Shown one piece after another: positions 1 to 10,193 of a stretch of 64,000 bases of DNA (position 1 is the stretch's first letter; the number at the start of each line of letters is the position of its first letter). The notes beneath the pieces are model-generated. The model had not been told where the DNA came from and made no database searches. It saw nothing but the letters and a program-made list of their open reading frames with translations. The DNA lies in contig JAIVFJ010000292.1 in NCBI GenBank assembly GCA_025765615.1, positions 1-64,000 of the forward strand. Reading direction: 5' to 3'. Source of the stretch: Zopfochytrium polystomum. Lineage: Eukaryota > Chytridiomycota > Chytridiomycetes > Chytridiales > Chytridiaceae. Position numbers and translations under genes: made by a program.

Positions 1-1560
1 CATTTGGGAAACCAAGTAGCTCATAATTTTTATTAAAAACTTCACTTTTAATTCTACATTCTCGTCTTAGTTCACCCATAATCTGCATTCTGTAAGGTAA
101 TTTTTTCAACCATTGTGACTGTATTTTCCATTCATCTCCAAATTTATCTATATGAAAAACAATATAATCATCAATATCTTCTTCTAGGCTTTTTTCGTAT
201 ATACCTGTTTTTTATTAAAAATAAACCATTCCTTTGTATCATGAGTGTATACAATATTATGCCCTGATATTTCATGTAGCCTCTTTGAAACTTGTAAAGT
301 ATCTTTTGAGTTTATGTCTTCATTTATTAATATATTGTTCTGCTGATTAAAAGTTAGTGTTTGGTAAATGTTTGGTGCATTTTCTTTGGTTATTTCATAT
401 TTCTCATTTTGTGGATATTTAAATGTACAGTTTTCACATGATAATTCATACCCACGCTTCAAATTGCAATGAGACAAATTTTTTTTGCATTTTGTCTTGT
501 TATCTTTATTTTGTGCTGTGTGCAATGCTACTAACAATCCATGCTGAAAGTCTTCAGCTTGTTTTGCACTAATTTTGTTGTTCTTTATTTCAGGTACATC
601 ATGTACTAAGTTTACTTTGAACATTTCACTTAACTTGTCCATCTCCTTTTTTAACTTTCGGTTTTTTGTTTTCTTTTGTATTTGACTGAATAATTCAAAG
701 TTATCTTCTTTCAGCCACATCAACAAAGTTCCTACCTTCACAATATTCGTTGATTTGCCTTTTTTCAAACTTGACCAGTCACTTTCATGTAGTACTTCAT
801 TATATTTCTCGCTCTTTTTTTGAATATTCCTTAAATAAATGTTCTCCTTCTGGATATCTTGTTAGAAAGTAACCTATTCTAATCCAACTGTCTCTATCAT
901 TCCGTCTTTCCTCAGATAGTCCATCTAATATTTCACAAAGCTCACTATTATCAAATTCACACTCATTTTCATTACTGTCTTCAGTTTGAGTCATTGTCTT
1001 CTTTTCGTTTTTTAACGTCCATTCTTACTTTGGCCTTGTTCCATATTACTTCTAATTTGCTGAGTTCATTTTCTGTCATGGATCTTATCTCTTTGTCTAT
1101 ATATACATCATAACCTTGTCGTTCAAATACAATTTGAGTTTCACCTTTTATATCAATGTGCAGCATACTGTTACTTGTTGATTTAGGAAATCTTTCGTCA
1201 TACTTGAAATAAATGTGGAAGCCACCTCTAATTGTTTTGGTGACAAGTGTATTTATTTCTTCTATTTTACCCAGATTTTCTTCAAACCATTTTTTTGCAG
1301 TGAATTCTTCATCTTTATTGTCAAGATCAACGACAACTACATTACTTTTAATTCCACAAAAAATTCCAAAATTTTTATGAATATTTTTATTAAAATATTT
1401 TTTGCATCTATTTATTCTGAGTTCATTTTCATCATAGCTTTTATCACCATTTTCTTTTATTTTATTTCAGTCAAGCCAAACTTTTCCATGTTCACAAATT
1501 GTCCGTAAATTGATTTTCCAGTCATTTCTCGTTTTCTGTATAGGTAAGAAAAAAAATTCA
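1..1560 (-). pseudogene. Virus-type primase-helicase replication gene, broken and cut by the left edge
   Basis: Read on the minus strand from about 1560 downward. The first block (about 1480-1170) resembles the archaeo-eukaryotic primase/PrimPol fold: a VVVDLDNKD strand with the catalytic-type DxD, then GGFHIYFKYD. Next, near 1130-990, comes GYDVYIDKEIRSM, and near 930-810 a PriCT-2-like stretch (ILDGLSEERRNDRDSWIRIG). From 768 to 184 a further frame shows a Cys/Lys-rich part and a D5_N-like piece (THDTKEWFIFNKKQ). AEP plus PriCT-2 plus D5-type helicase is the usual order in replication proteins of large DNA viruses, virophage/polinton-like viruses and some plasmids. The frame breaks at least twice (about 985 and in an A-run near 815) and there is an in-frame TGA near 1470, so it is probably not functional. 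The SF3 helicase core would lie beyond position 1. The DNA is far more AT-rich than the host genes. Family assignment is from motifs only. Confidence 0.6.
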
Positions 1561-1612
1561 ATTTTAAACGCGTATTAAATTTAAAACAAATTCTTCTCGC
1601 TTTATTGTAAGA

Positions 1613-1885
1613 ATGGATTCAAAATCCTTACAAGAACATGTGAAAGTTTTTTCAAAGACTGAATTAGTACGACTTTATCTCCTCGTTAATAGTGAATTTG
1701 AGCAACTTAAAAATGAAAATCCCAAAAATGTCAGCAATATTCTTTACGCTATCAAGCATCCTGAAAAAATGCGTGAAAAGGCTTTAAAAGACGTTATTAT
1801 CGCAAAAGGGATCAACAACAATCTGACCCACATCTCCCACAAATTCTCGACTGTATTGGACACATTTTATTTATATACTTGGTGA
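1613..1885 (+). CDS. Small ORF diverging from the virus-type primase
   Basis: A 90-residue ORF in AT-rich DNA, transcribed away from the primase remnant, with about 50 nt between the two. It is Lys/Asn-rich and looks helical (KTELVRLYLLVNSEFEQLK). I recognise no domain. Base composition matches the primase island and not the host genes, so it may belong to the same foreign segment. It could also be a chance ORF; its length, clear ATG and divergent placement are the only support. Confidence 0.35.
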   Translation: MDSKSLQEHVKVFSKTELVRLYLLVNSEFEQLKNENPKNVSNILYAIKHPEKMREKALKDVIIAKGINNNLTHISHKFSTVLDTFYLYTW

Positions 1886-2641
1886 GATTAAGTATATAAA
1901 TTTAACAGCTTTTGTCAATAATTGTTTATTTATTTTTTTCACTCATATATTTTCTTGATGCTGCCTTGTTTTATGAAGTTTTTTTTCGTGATGCATTGAC
2001 AAAGCAAGTCGACCCATCGCAATTGATGGCGCGGAGCTGATCGTTCGCAACGCTTATGGCGTACTGAAAGGGTGACTTGTCAAACAGATTTTCAAAGAAA
2101 AAAACAGAAGAAAAAAATTGAACGAACCAGATCGCTTGTTCTGAACGGACGCCACATGTCACGCACATTCAGAAAGAACGACTTGTCTCGCTCGAGATCT
2201 GAAACTGCGGGTGTGTCTCATTATATGGTTGGTTGAGTGTCTCGTTGAAAGGTATGGTATGGTTAATCAAGTGTGTTGATTGATCCAGTGTCTGATTGTT
2301 TGTTTTGATCCCATTGTGGCTGATTCTTTGTCTCAATTAAACAAACCAGCTTTCCCTGTCCCTTCTCCTTTCAACAAGCTTCACCAAATGGAGACAAATT
2401 TTTCTTCTCTGCTGTGGCCTGTCCCTTCCCCTTTCAGCAGCCATTTCTCTCCGCTTCCAACAGACAGCAAGTGGAGAGTACTTTTTCTTTTCCTTTTTTT
2501 ATATTCTTTTATCAAAATATATATAACCCCCAACATCCGTCGCGCCTCCTGTTCAACAGCCAGTAACTCTCTCTCTCAGTTCTGCGCTCTCAGTCTCTCC
2601 TCGGTAGCTCCTCCCCGAAAACGGCCTGTGCTGCGCAACCC
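1886..2641. other. Border between the AT-rich island and host DNA; no gene seen
   Basis: AT-rich sequence gives way to mixed-composition DNA near 1980. The stretch holds the left arm of an inverted repeat (2154-2192), GGTTGGTTGA-like low-complexity sequence near 2225-2285, and CT-rich sequence just before the ATG of the secreted-protein gene at 2642. The ORFs here look like chance readings. Confidence 0.5.
2154..2192 (+). repeat. Left arm of an inverted repeat matching 9737-9769
   Basis: The sequence ACATGTCACGCAC, six extra bases, then AAAGAACGACTTGTCTCGCT reappears in reverse complement at 9737-9769, without the six bases and with one mismatch. The two arms enclose about 7.5 kb of host-like genes, and each lies close to a virus-type island. 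It could be a dispersed repeat or part of an old inversion or insertion boundary. Confidence 0.55.
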
Positions 2642-4285
2642 ATGGTCTCCAAAACCCCACCTCGCCGCATGCGTCGTCACGGAACTGCCCTTCGCCTCCT
2701 CCTCCTCCTCCTCCTCGGCATGGCCCCTGTCCTCTCTGCGCCGACGCCAGGACAGGAGGAGATCAACGAAATCATGGAGAAAGGTGCCGCGCTCGTGACT
2801 GTCTCCTGATTCATTCGCATTCTAACCGCAACAACCCTTTTGCTGGTGGCAGTGCGGGCCAAAATGGAGGATGTCACCACCGGCAATTACAGACCAGGCG
2901 ATTTTGATCGTCACCGTCAGCAGAAGATTTTTAACCGCCCCAATGATATCATGTCCGGCGTTCTTGCCGCCTCGAAACATGGCACCGTGGAGGTCAGCAT
3001 AGATGGGAGCTACCACCGCGACGACATCAACGCCGCCATGGTCTGTGTGGAAATTCAAATCGTTTGCGACCCAGCGATCTCAGGCCATGCCTCATTCGTG
3101 CAACATGCTTTTAGGGTCGAATTCGCGCCTCAAACCCCGCGTACAATTCCGATCCGGGAAAGGTCTTAATGGAAAACGGGAAGGCGATAGATGATCCCTT
3201 GCCAAACACCGACGGCTTCACTATCAGCTCGAAGGATGTGGATGGAAAAGGTGGTGGACGTGTCCAGTCCAACGTCATTGGCGTCGTGAGTGAACATATC
3301 TTTGAGCTATTGGCGAGCATTTTTTTCAATTGCTCCTCGTCTTTTGTCTCCGTCACCCATTACGTCGAATAAGTTTCAGCAAAAAAACGGGAAGAAATTA
3401 GGTTTCGACATTCACTGCAACTCCCTAGATCGCAGAGATGGCTCAGAAACGGCGTGCCAGCGCCGTGTGTCCAACTTGAACGCTGAGCTCAAGTCCAAGT
3501 CCAAGACCTCTAACGGGGAGTCTGATCCACAGGTGCGTACAAATAGAATAGGCACAAGAAAAAATGCAGACACTCTTTAGATTCACTTCTCAATGATTCA
3601 AAGCACTAAAGCTGGTTCCCAAGGCCACACTAAAGAGTCTTCGCAAGAAAAAGCTCAAACAAAGCGACGTGAATATGCTCAGAGCCGCCGAAGGGAAGAA
3701 AACCATAGACTTTACCAGCAAGACTCCTGCCAAGCGTTTCCCAACAGTGCAAACGAAAAACAACAATAACAAGGTGAGCAATCCCAGTCTGTTCCTTTGT
3801 GAATTTTCCGTGCAATTAACGCATTTCGAATTGGGTGCAAGGCTTTGCCCTCCGTCAGGGGAGGGTCAGGCTCGAAAACATCGACACAAAACCAAGGTCC
3901 TTTGGTGTCCAACGTAAGGTCAAAGGCAGACAGGAAAGCAATCGCAAAGAAGTCGACCAAACGGAACAAAAAGGCGTCGAAGTCCAAGACCCCTTCCAGC
4001 AAGAAATCCAGCCGTAACAAGAAGGTGCATTTGGGCAAGAAGCCGGCTAAAAAAGCTGTCGGCAAAAAATCTCCTAAAAAGCCCAACCGCAAGAAGTCCG
4101 GTAATAAAAGTCCCGTCGGCAAGAAATCGGCAAAAAGGTCCGTCGGCAAAAACGTCTCGAGGGCAAAACGCAAGAAGACGGCGATTCCCCACCAAGTCCA
4201 CCTCCAACAAGGAGGTAGTCAAAAGGGACGCGCAACCGGAAGAAAGTCATCCGTTTCGGCCGCAAAGCGAAAGGGGAAAAAATGA
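2642..4285 (+). CDS. Secreted protein of unknown function with a Lys/Ser-rich, histone-H1-like tail
   Basis: Six exons join in frame: 2642-2783, 2853-3040, 3115-3285, 3380-3532, 3612-3773 and 3842-4285, giving 419 residues. The N-terminus is basic, then has a long Leu run and a small-residue end (GMAPVLSA), a typical signal peptide. The middle region holds DFDRHRQQKIFNRPND and GTVEVSIDGSYHRDDIN and two Cys in exon 4, and matches no family I know. The last ~145 residues are repeats such as KKPAKKAVGKKSPKK and GKKSAKRSVGK, like histone H1 tails or stacked nuclear-localisation signals. Introns are 69, 74, 94, 79 and 68 nt. A secreted protein with a nuclear-type basic tail could be an effector or a cell-wall or DNA-binding protein; this is inference. 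Phases agree at all five junctions, so the gene model is fairly firm while the function is unknown. Confidence 0.65.
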
Positions 4286-4588
4286 AGCTTTCGCGACAAT
4301 ATTTCGAATTTTCTCACGCTTTCAACCATTGACCCATGACCATCCCTCTCCTCTTCTCTTTAATGTTGTACCTATTAAGTTGGGCCCAAAAATTCTGTGC
4401 TAAATCCATGACAGGGTATCTCAATTTATACACAGTAAAAGAAACTAATAATCCTCCGATTTATGCTGGGACTGCAAAGGTTTTCGCCACGGAGCGTGGT
4501 GTGCGCGATGCGGCACGTTGGGATGGGTCATTGTTTTTCAGAATTTTTTGATTCTTAACCGCCGGCAAAGTACAACCCATAAAAAATA

Positions 4589-5999
4589 CTAACTGATTAT
4601 TGGTGCTGACGCTTCATTCCCTGGAATCTCTCCCCACTTGACCAACCCTATTTTAGGGTGCAGAATTTGGCCATTTGAAACCATTCCACGGAGGTCAGAC
4701 ACTAGCTGCGCATCATTCTGGGACTCGCTCAAGTTAGTCAGTGAAACTGCTCTAACGCATCCCCCTACGGCCGCCACAGACCTAACAAGGTCATTAACCG
4801 CCTCCAGTTTGACCGCAACTTCCACGAGAGTGATTTCCTTCAAGCTTTCTAGGGAGGCGCCAAGCTTGCCTAGAGTGCTGGAGCTTAGAGGCCGGAAATG
4901 GGTAAGCTTAAGACTTCGGATAGAGTGCATGTGCGGAGCAGAATCCAAAAGCGTTCGATCCTGTATACTGTCAGAGGGTTGCTCAGGATCGCCGTGAAGC
5001 TCGATTTCGAGACTGCTTAATTCATGATTATTCTGAAACAGGCGACCGAACCACGAGTCTGTGGGACCGCCAATCAGAGAGATTCATTCAGTTGTTGCCT
5101 TACATACCTTCTGAAAACCAGGCAGGATATTTTGACTGAGACACCTTGAAGCTCCTCAACGACGTACACCCAGCTGCCAGCGTCATTAGCTGACGGCAGC
5201 AGTTGGCCTGTGCAATGTATAAATCCCAAAGCGGCCCGTCCTTTGTGACAACAACATGCTTGAGCCGTGGAGCCTTTTTGCAGATCAGTTCGATCAGCTG
5301 CTCCTCGCCCAGTCCGATGTTCAGGCCACACGTGAAGTCCAGCGTGTCCAGGTTTGACAGTCCTGTGTCGTCGACCGCCCTCGCCTCGCGCAACATGGCG
5401 TCGACCTCGTCCTCTCCTTTCCCACTGCCGGGGCCCTCCAAGCACACTCTGAGGCGCAAGTGTTCCAACAGAGGCAACCGGAGCAGCATGACGCCCACGT
5501 CGAAGCACGTCAGCGGATAGTTCCAGGTGGGGTCGCTCAGCGACAGCACCCTGATTGTCGCTGGGATGACTTGCAGGAGATCCGAACCCAGCGGACACTC
5601 CAGCTCGATGTCAACCAAGCCAGGCACCGCACGAACCAGCTCGACCACCTCGCGCGCGGCGACGTCAGTCAGCAGTCGGAGAGGGGGTGCCGTCGCGCCT
5701 GCCGGCTGCGGGTGTTCCTCAACGAGCGCCGGTTGCTCGAACAGATGATCCCTCGACAGACGAACGGCGATGCTGCGGACGTGGGCGGCGTCGAACTGCA
5801 GTGTGCGGGACCGCAGGCCTGCGAGCAGAGTGCCGAATGCGGCGTAGGTGGACAGGACGAGCCGGTGGCGTTGGAGCAGCGGTCGGGAGCAGGCGTGGAG
5901 GAGCGTGCGCGAGCAGGCGCGCAGGGAGCGCAGCAGCTGAGGCGACAGGTCCGACAGGGCAACACACAAGAGCACGTCAACGGGCAGCATGATCGTCAT
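4589..5999 (-). CDS. F-box-like / leucine-rich-repeat protein
   Basis: Two exons on the minus strand, 5108-5999 and 4589-5058, joined across a 49-nt GT-AG intron in the correct phase, give 453 residues. Residues 5-50 (LPVDVLLCVALSDLSPQLLR, then SLRACSRTLLHACSRPL) resemble an F-box. The rest shows irregular Leu-rich units such as LVDIELECPL, LEHLRLRVCL, LKHVVVTKDG and IRSLKLTHFRPL, as in the RNI/LRR part of F-box proteins. Such proteins usually act as substrate receptors of SCF ubiquitin ligases, binding Skp1 through the F-box. The substrate cannot be guessed. Codon use is GC-rich like the housekeeping genes further right. The F-box match is moderate; the gene itself is well supported by length and the clean splice. 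Confidence 0.7.
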
Positions 6000-6862
6000 C
6001 TCGTGACAAGGAAAAGAAGAACCGCAACCGCGCCGCCGTCGCCGTCGGTGGTCGCCCGGTCGGTTGCCTCAGCGCAGGACGATGATGCAACGTCGCGCCG
6101 CTTTTAGCCGTTCCAATCCGCCCGATTGCGCCTTCAAAAAAAAAAATAAAAAATAAAGGGAAAAAAAGCACAAAAACGATAAAAAACACAGAAAAAAGAA
6201 TACAAAAAATCAAATAAAACAATAAAAAACAAGGAGGAAACACAGCGAAGAATCAATGCCTTTTGAATGGAAAAGAAGGCGCAAGACAATTGGAGAAAGG
6301 CGTTGTCTGTCGTTTTATTCGAGCTGTTTGTCTTATTGTCTGTCTCTTCACTTCTTTCGACGCTCAACGCCGATTGGTTTGCGACTTTTTTTCCAGAGAA
6401 ACAAAAAATGTGGCATTTGAAGCAAAAAGTGAAAAATGGGTATCCATCTGTGTACACCCCCAACACAAAATGTGGTTGGGGAATGTCTCGAATTTCTGCT
6501 GGAGACAAACGTCGACTTCTTCTGAGAATGTCTCAGAAAACATTGAGGAAGGGATCCCTAACTCCAGACTGCTGTTGCTCTCGAACAATCGTCGAGACGT
6601 CCCAGACACATGTCAGAAACATTCCTGCGGCATGTGGTACCAAAGAAGTTTTACAGACTCTTTGGAACAACTTCCATCATCATACAAGCTGAAGACATTG
6701 CTCAGTATACATATGTATGACATCCGTGAAACACGTTGGATTTCACAAACAACTATTATCGTGTGTGTGCACTATTATATTTTATTTTAAAGAGAAGCAC
6801 AGTCAACAAGAAAAGCAAGGTTGGGTGTCAAAGTTCTACAATGTAGAAGGAAGCAAAGAGGG
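6000..6862. other. Spacer with A-rich tract; no convincing gene
   Basis: Just upstream of the F-box-like gene (6130-6240) is an A-rich stretch that may be its 5' leader or promoter. Overlapping ORFs of 141 and 175 codons at 6263-6790 have no recognisable motif and no good splice partners. I treat the region as non-coding. Confidence 0.4.
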
Positions 6863-7957
6863 TTAAGCTGGAAGTTGGAGCTCAGTCGCTGCATTGATTA
6901 GTGGTAGTTCGTTTGGCCGAGGTCGAATGTAGAGCTCATACTTTGACACCACCCCCTTTTGAGCCTCTTTGGAGAGAGCCTCAAACTTCTGTAGATAGCA
7001 GTTTGTATAGAGCCAGTAGTCACACCCAGCAAGCTTGACAGGATGTCTCTTCAGCACAACGGCTGTATACATCTGAGCCAAAAGTCAGTGGTTGCACTTT
7101 CCGAACAGCGACACATACGCAAATCAAAGCAAAGCATCTGCGGCGATAATTGATTTCATCTGCAAACGTGATCTTCTGGTCAGTCACGAAAAGTGACTCG
7201 TGCTCAGCGTAGAGTCTCGAAACAAGACTTTCTGGTGAAGGAGATACTTCGTTGATCTCTTCGTTTATCTGCCCAAATATTTGTAAAAGCAAGGAGAGAC
7301 AGTTGACACATTCTCACTGCAACTTTCCACGTCGACTTGATTGAAGACATACTTTTCGAGCACAATCCGTTGAGCGACTCTATGATGGGAAGCGACTCAA
7401 TCGGATCGTAGCCATTCTTTGGAAGCAAAACATTCTGATCAAGAAACTTAATACAAGGTAATACAAATCGACTAAACACCCACCTTTATCCACATGCAGC
7501 ACTCTTCAGCACATGGCATCAAATTCACTATCGTTATAGATGCCTGTTTGAACAGATCGGCCTGCGCCTTTGATGCTTTCACCGAGACTTGCCGAAAAGG
7601 GTCAACTTTGCACAGGTATTGCATGCAAAAGCGCTTTATATTTGCCTAAAATCAACCCAGTGAGAAAAGCGCAAAAACTTGCAGGAGGCGACTATATAGT
7701 TACAGTCAAATAGGACGGGACAGATGCGTTTGTTCCAGATGATGGACCAAACGCAATCAGACCGTACTGAATGGTGAGCATGCCTTCAACATCTAGTTCC
7801 TGAAGCCGAAATGAGCCCTAGCAGCTCGAGATATTAGCCGTTTTCTCACCCTGAAGTTCCGAAGATGTGGGATAGCGCCGGTTGAAATTAGCCCACGCGC
7901 GATCAAAACTTCGGCCAGACGCAGCCACGCTGGCGTTCCTGGATCAGCAGCGGCCAT
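6863..7957 (-). CDS. Six-exon protein of unknown function
   Basis: On the minus strand six exons join without a frame break: 7850-7957, 7799-7704, 7645-7484, 7434-7318, 7268-7119 and 7072-6863, giving 280 residues. All introns are 45-58 nt with GT-AG ends. The protein is mostly helical, with Cys-rich pieces (CMQYLCKVD, CAEECCMWIK) and a basic C-terminal part (YELYIRPRPNE). I recognise no family. It may begin further upstream: an open frame rich in Ser, Pro and Glu at 8103-8424 could supply N-terminal exons, but the linking intron would be only about 28 nt, so I start at the Met at 7957. Regular exon phases make it very likely a real gene. Confidence 0.6.
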
Positions 7958-8102
7958 TCGACTACCTGACAGAATTCCCCTGGACCGTGAAGAAGAGATG
8001 TCAGTTATGGACTAAAACTGACCATGTTGTGCAGTCTCGTACGAGAAGAACATTTTGCCAACCTGGGCCTATACCTGCGCCGAAGGTGATCTGTACTCTC
8101 AC

Positions 8103-8424
8103 CTATTAGATCCACCAGCGATTCGTCGTCGCTTGTTGGGCCGGTTGAAGGGAGCGCCTGAAAGTTACTGCTCTCGTTTGGGGCAGTGTTTTTGTGTGGC
8201 TGATTTTGAATTGGCCCATCTGATCGTGGTGCTGTTGTGTCAGGTTGTGTTGCTGATTGCGGAATCTCGTCCAGTGTGGGTGGTGGAGCCAGCTCTTGCT
8301 CGTAAGTTTCCTCATGCATACGTTCAGTAGGTGCTAAGTCTTGCTCTTCTTCAAACGAGGGGCTGAAGCTCGCTGCTCGACGAGGGGATGGTGCCTGCGA
8401 TGGTGCCTGTGACGAGCGGCTCAT
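8103..8424 (-). CDS. Possible upstream exon, Ser/Pro/Glu-rich
   Basis: An open minus-strand frame that could be the 5' part of the gene at 6863-7957. It starts MSRSSQAPSQAPSPRRAAS, is rich in Pro, Ser, Glu and Thr (low-complexity, probably disordered) and ends DDESLVDLI before a possible GTGAGA donor. Joining it downstream needs a 28-nt intron, unusually small for this genome, so it may instead be a separate short gene or end differently. Confidence 0.3.
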
Positions 8425-8616
8425 TGATGCTGGAAAGGCAAATTTTTCTGTCAATTCATGTCAAGTTATTTTCTCTCTCTGTTTCTCCTCCATCGAGCAT
8501 GGCCAACGCGAGCAGCTATCTTCTTATGAGCACCAATGATTGATTCATAGCTGCTATTATAGATTCCGATCTCAATCCGCATTCCAATACGCTACTTGAT
8601 CTCCTCTTCCAGGGTT

Positions 8617-8912
8617 TCATGGCTCTGACGGATCCTTGGCAGATTGTTTCCCTTTCGCTGATCGTTTTGCATGGGAAAGCCAGTCAGAGACTTGTTTTTT
8701 TGTCCATTGTTGTTCGTTGTTCTCGTTCACCGCAGCAAGTGCCTCATCCACAACACTCACTCCAATCGTAAAATCATCCAAGTAGCTTGACAATACTTTC
8801 TTCTCCGAGTCAGTCGTACGGTTGTTGGCCTTCCTCTTGCCTGTTGTTCCAATCAATGGCTCGGTTGATTGAGAAGTAATATTAGCTGTTACAGCTACTG
8901 GCTCGAAAATAT
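8617..8912 (-). CDS. Terminal exon with a homeodomain-like helix
   Basis: An open frame from a possible acceptor (TATAG at about 8913) to a stop at 8617. After a KRKANNRTTDSEKK stretch it reads LSSYLDDFTIGVSVVDEAL and then WTKKQVSDWLSHAKRS. The latter looks like the recognition helix of a homeodomain (WTxxQVxxWFxNxR), with Leu and His replacing the usual Phe and Asn. The upstream exon is not clear: the open frame continues to 9357 but its composition looks non-coding. It could be a gene remnant or the 3' end of a gene with undetected 5' exons. Confidence 0.3.
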
Positions 8913-10193
8913 CTATATTACACATGGGTGGCAAATAGAGCAATGACCTAAATACCAATCCTGAAAAGTGAAAAAAGGGCAAAAAGGAGATGTCCAGGGG
9001 CCACAAGACAGGACAATGTATTTGGAGTCTTAACAAGCCCAAGAAACACAAAGAAGCTCTCTCATTACACACAAAGAGAAGACTCTCACACTCAGACCAA
9101 AGGCAACTGTGAAAAGGTGGCACACTAGCAAAGAATGTGCAGGGTTCTCTGGTCCATGACACAGAGTAGGCCCAATGGGAGGCAAAAGCCGAAGCCAAAG
9201 GGGACTGGGAAATCTGGTAACAATGCTGGAGGCGCAAGAGGCAGCAAGCTCCAGGGAGCGGCACTAAGTGCAGCACTCCAATCCAACTGAAGAAGACAAG
9301 AGAGTGGGGAGGAAAGTGGCCAGACCCGGGTCTGTTGGAGCCACCACCATGGAGCAAGGCTCCCTCTCTGTCAAAGACAAGCCCTAAGTTGGAGGGGGTT
9401 GGACACAGAGGGCAAACACAAGGAACAGTTAGTGTGCGGAGGTGTCTGTTGAATTAAATCAGAACTGTTTTCCACTTAACAGGACCAGACACAACTTGTC
9501 TCACTCCAAGGAGAAGTTCCAACTCAATCCAAGGAGGGGGCACACAGTGGTGGGAGACACTCTTCTTACTTCATCCTACTAGGACACAGCCATCTGCTTC
9601 ACCAAGCCAGTGGAATTCCCTATCTTAGAAGCAAGGAAGGTTAACACCCACTCCCTCACCCAAATGTGGCACCATGACATCACAGGCAGTGACAAGTTGT
9701 TCTTTCTTTCTGAACGAGCGTGACAAGGCATCGACAAGCGGGACAAGTCGTTCTTTGTGCGTGACATGTTTCACGAGCAGACAAGGCGTATTCCTGCTGG
9801 AAGGTTTGGAAAATTCGTCACAATCTCAGGTTGGGTTTGCTTGATCATTCGCTCGATCGATCGCTCCATCGCTCAGCTGGTCTCTTCTCGCTCTGGAGAG
9901 CTCTCCCTATTGAAATCCGGCAGCAAGACGAGTGAGACGATGGTGGAAGACAGCTGACGGAGGCGATGACAAATCAAGTTTGTGATCAATCTTTTCTTCT
10001 TTTTTTTTTCTCTCGATTATCACACTTGTATAGACATACAAAGTTCTTGGTTGATTTGGACTTGCCATACCAGTGAGTCAACCGATTGCTTGACATAAAC
10101 CAACTTGATGCATTTGGGTACCAGCTAAATAAATCATAACTGTAGCTGTGAGTGGATTGTCTCCAGTTGCAACAAATGAGATACCTCTTGATA
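8913..10193. other. Spacer between host genes and the second AT-rich island
   Basis: No gene is visible. The region holds CA/GA-rich sequence (9000-9590), the right arm of the inverted repeat (9737-9769), a short T-tract near 10000-10011 and the switch to AT-rich composition at about 10100. The ORF at 9757-9957 overlaps the repeat and is unconvincing. Confidence 0.4.
9737..9769 (-). repeat. Right arm of an inverted repeat matching 2154-2192
   Basis: Reverse complement of the left arm, with a six-base gap and one mismatch. Here too the core AAAGAACGACTTGTC is exact. A related short piece (TTGACTTGTCAAGAACGACC) occurs at 38763-38782, so a dispersed repeat is possible. Confidence 0.55.

Noticed and set aside
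1215..1508. 97-codon plus-strand ORF rich in Phe and Ile
   Set aside because: Antisense shadow of the AT-rich primase remnant, whose minus-strand motifs are recognisable.
4336..4551. 71-codon ORF with a hydrophobic start just after the secreted-protein gene
   Set aside because: Could be a small secreted protein, but it has no splice support or motif and lies in probable 3' sequence.
6263..6790. Overlapping ORFs of 141 and 175 codons
   Set aside because: Overlap each other in different frames; no recognisable motif, no conserved pattern.
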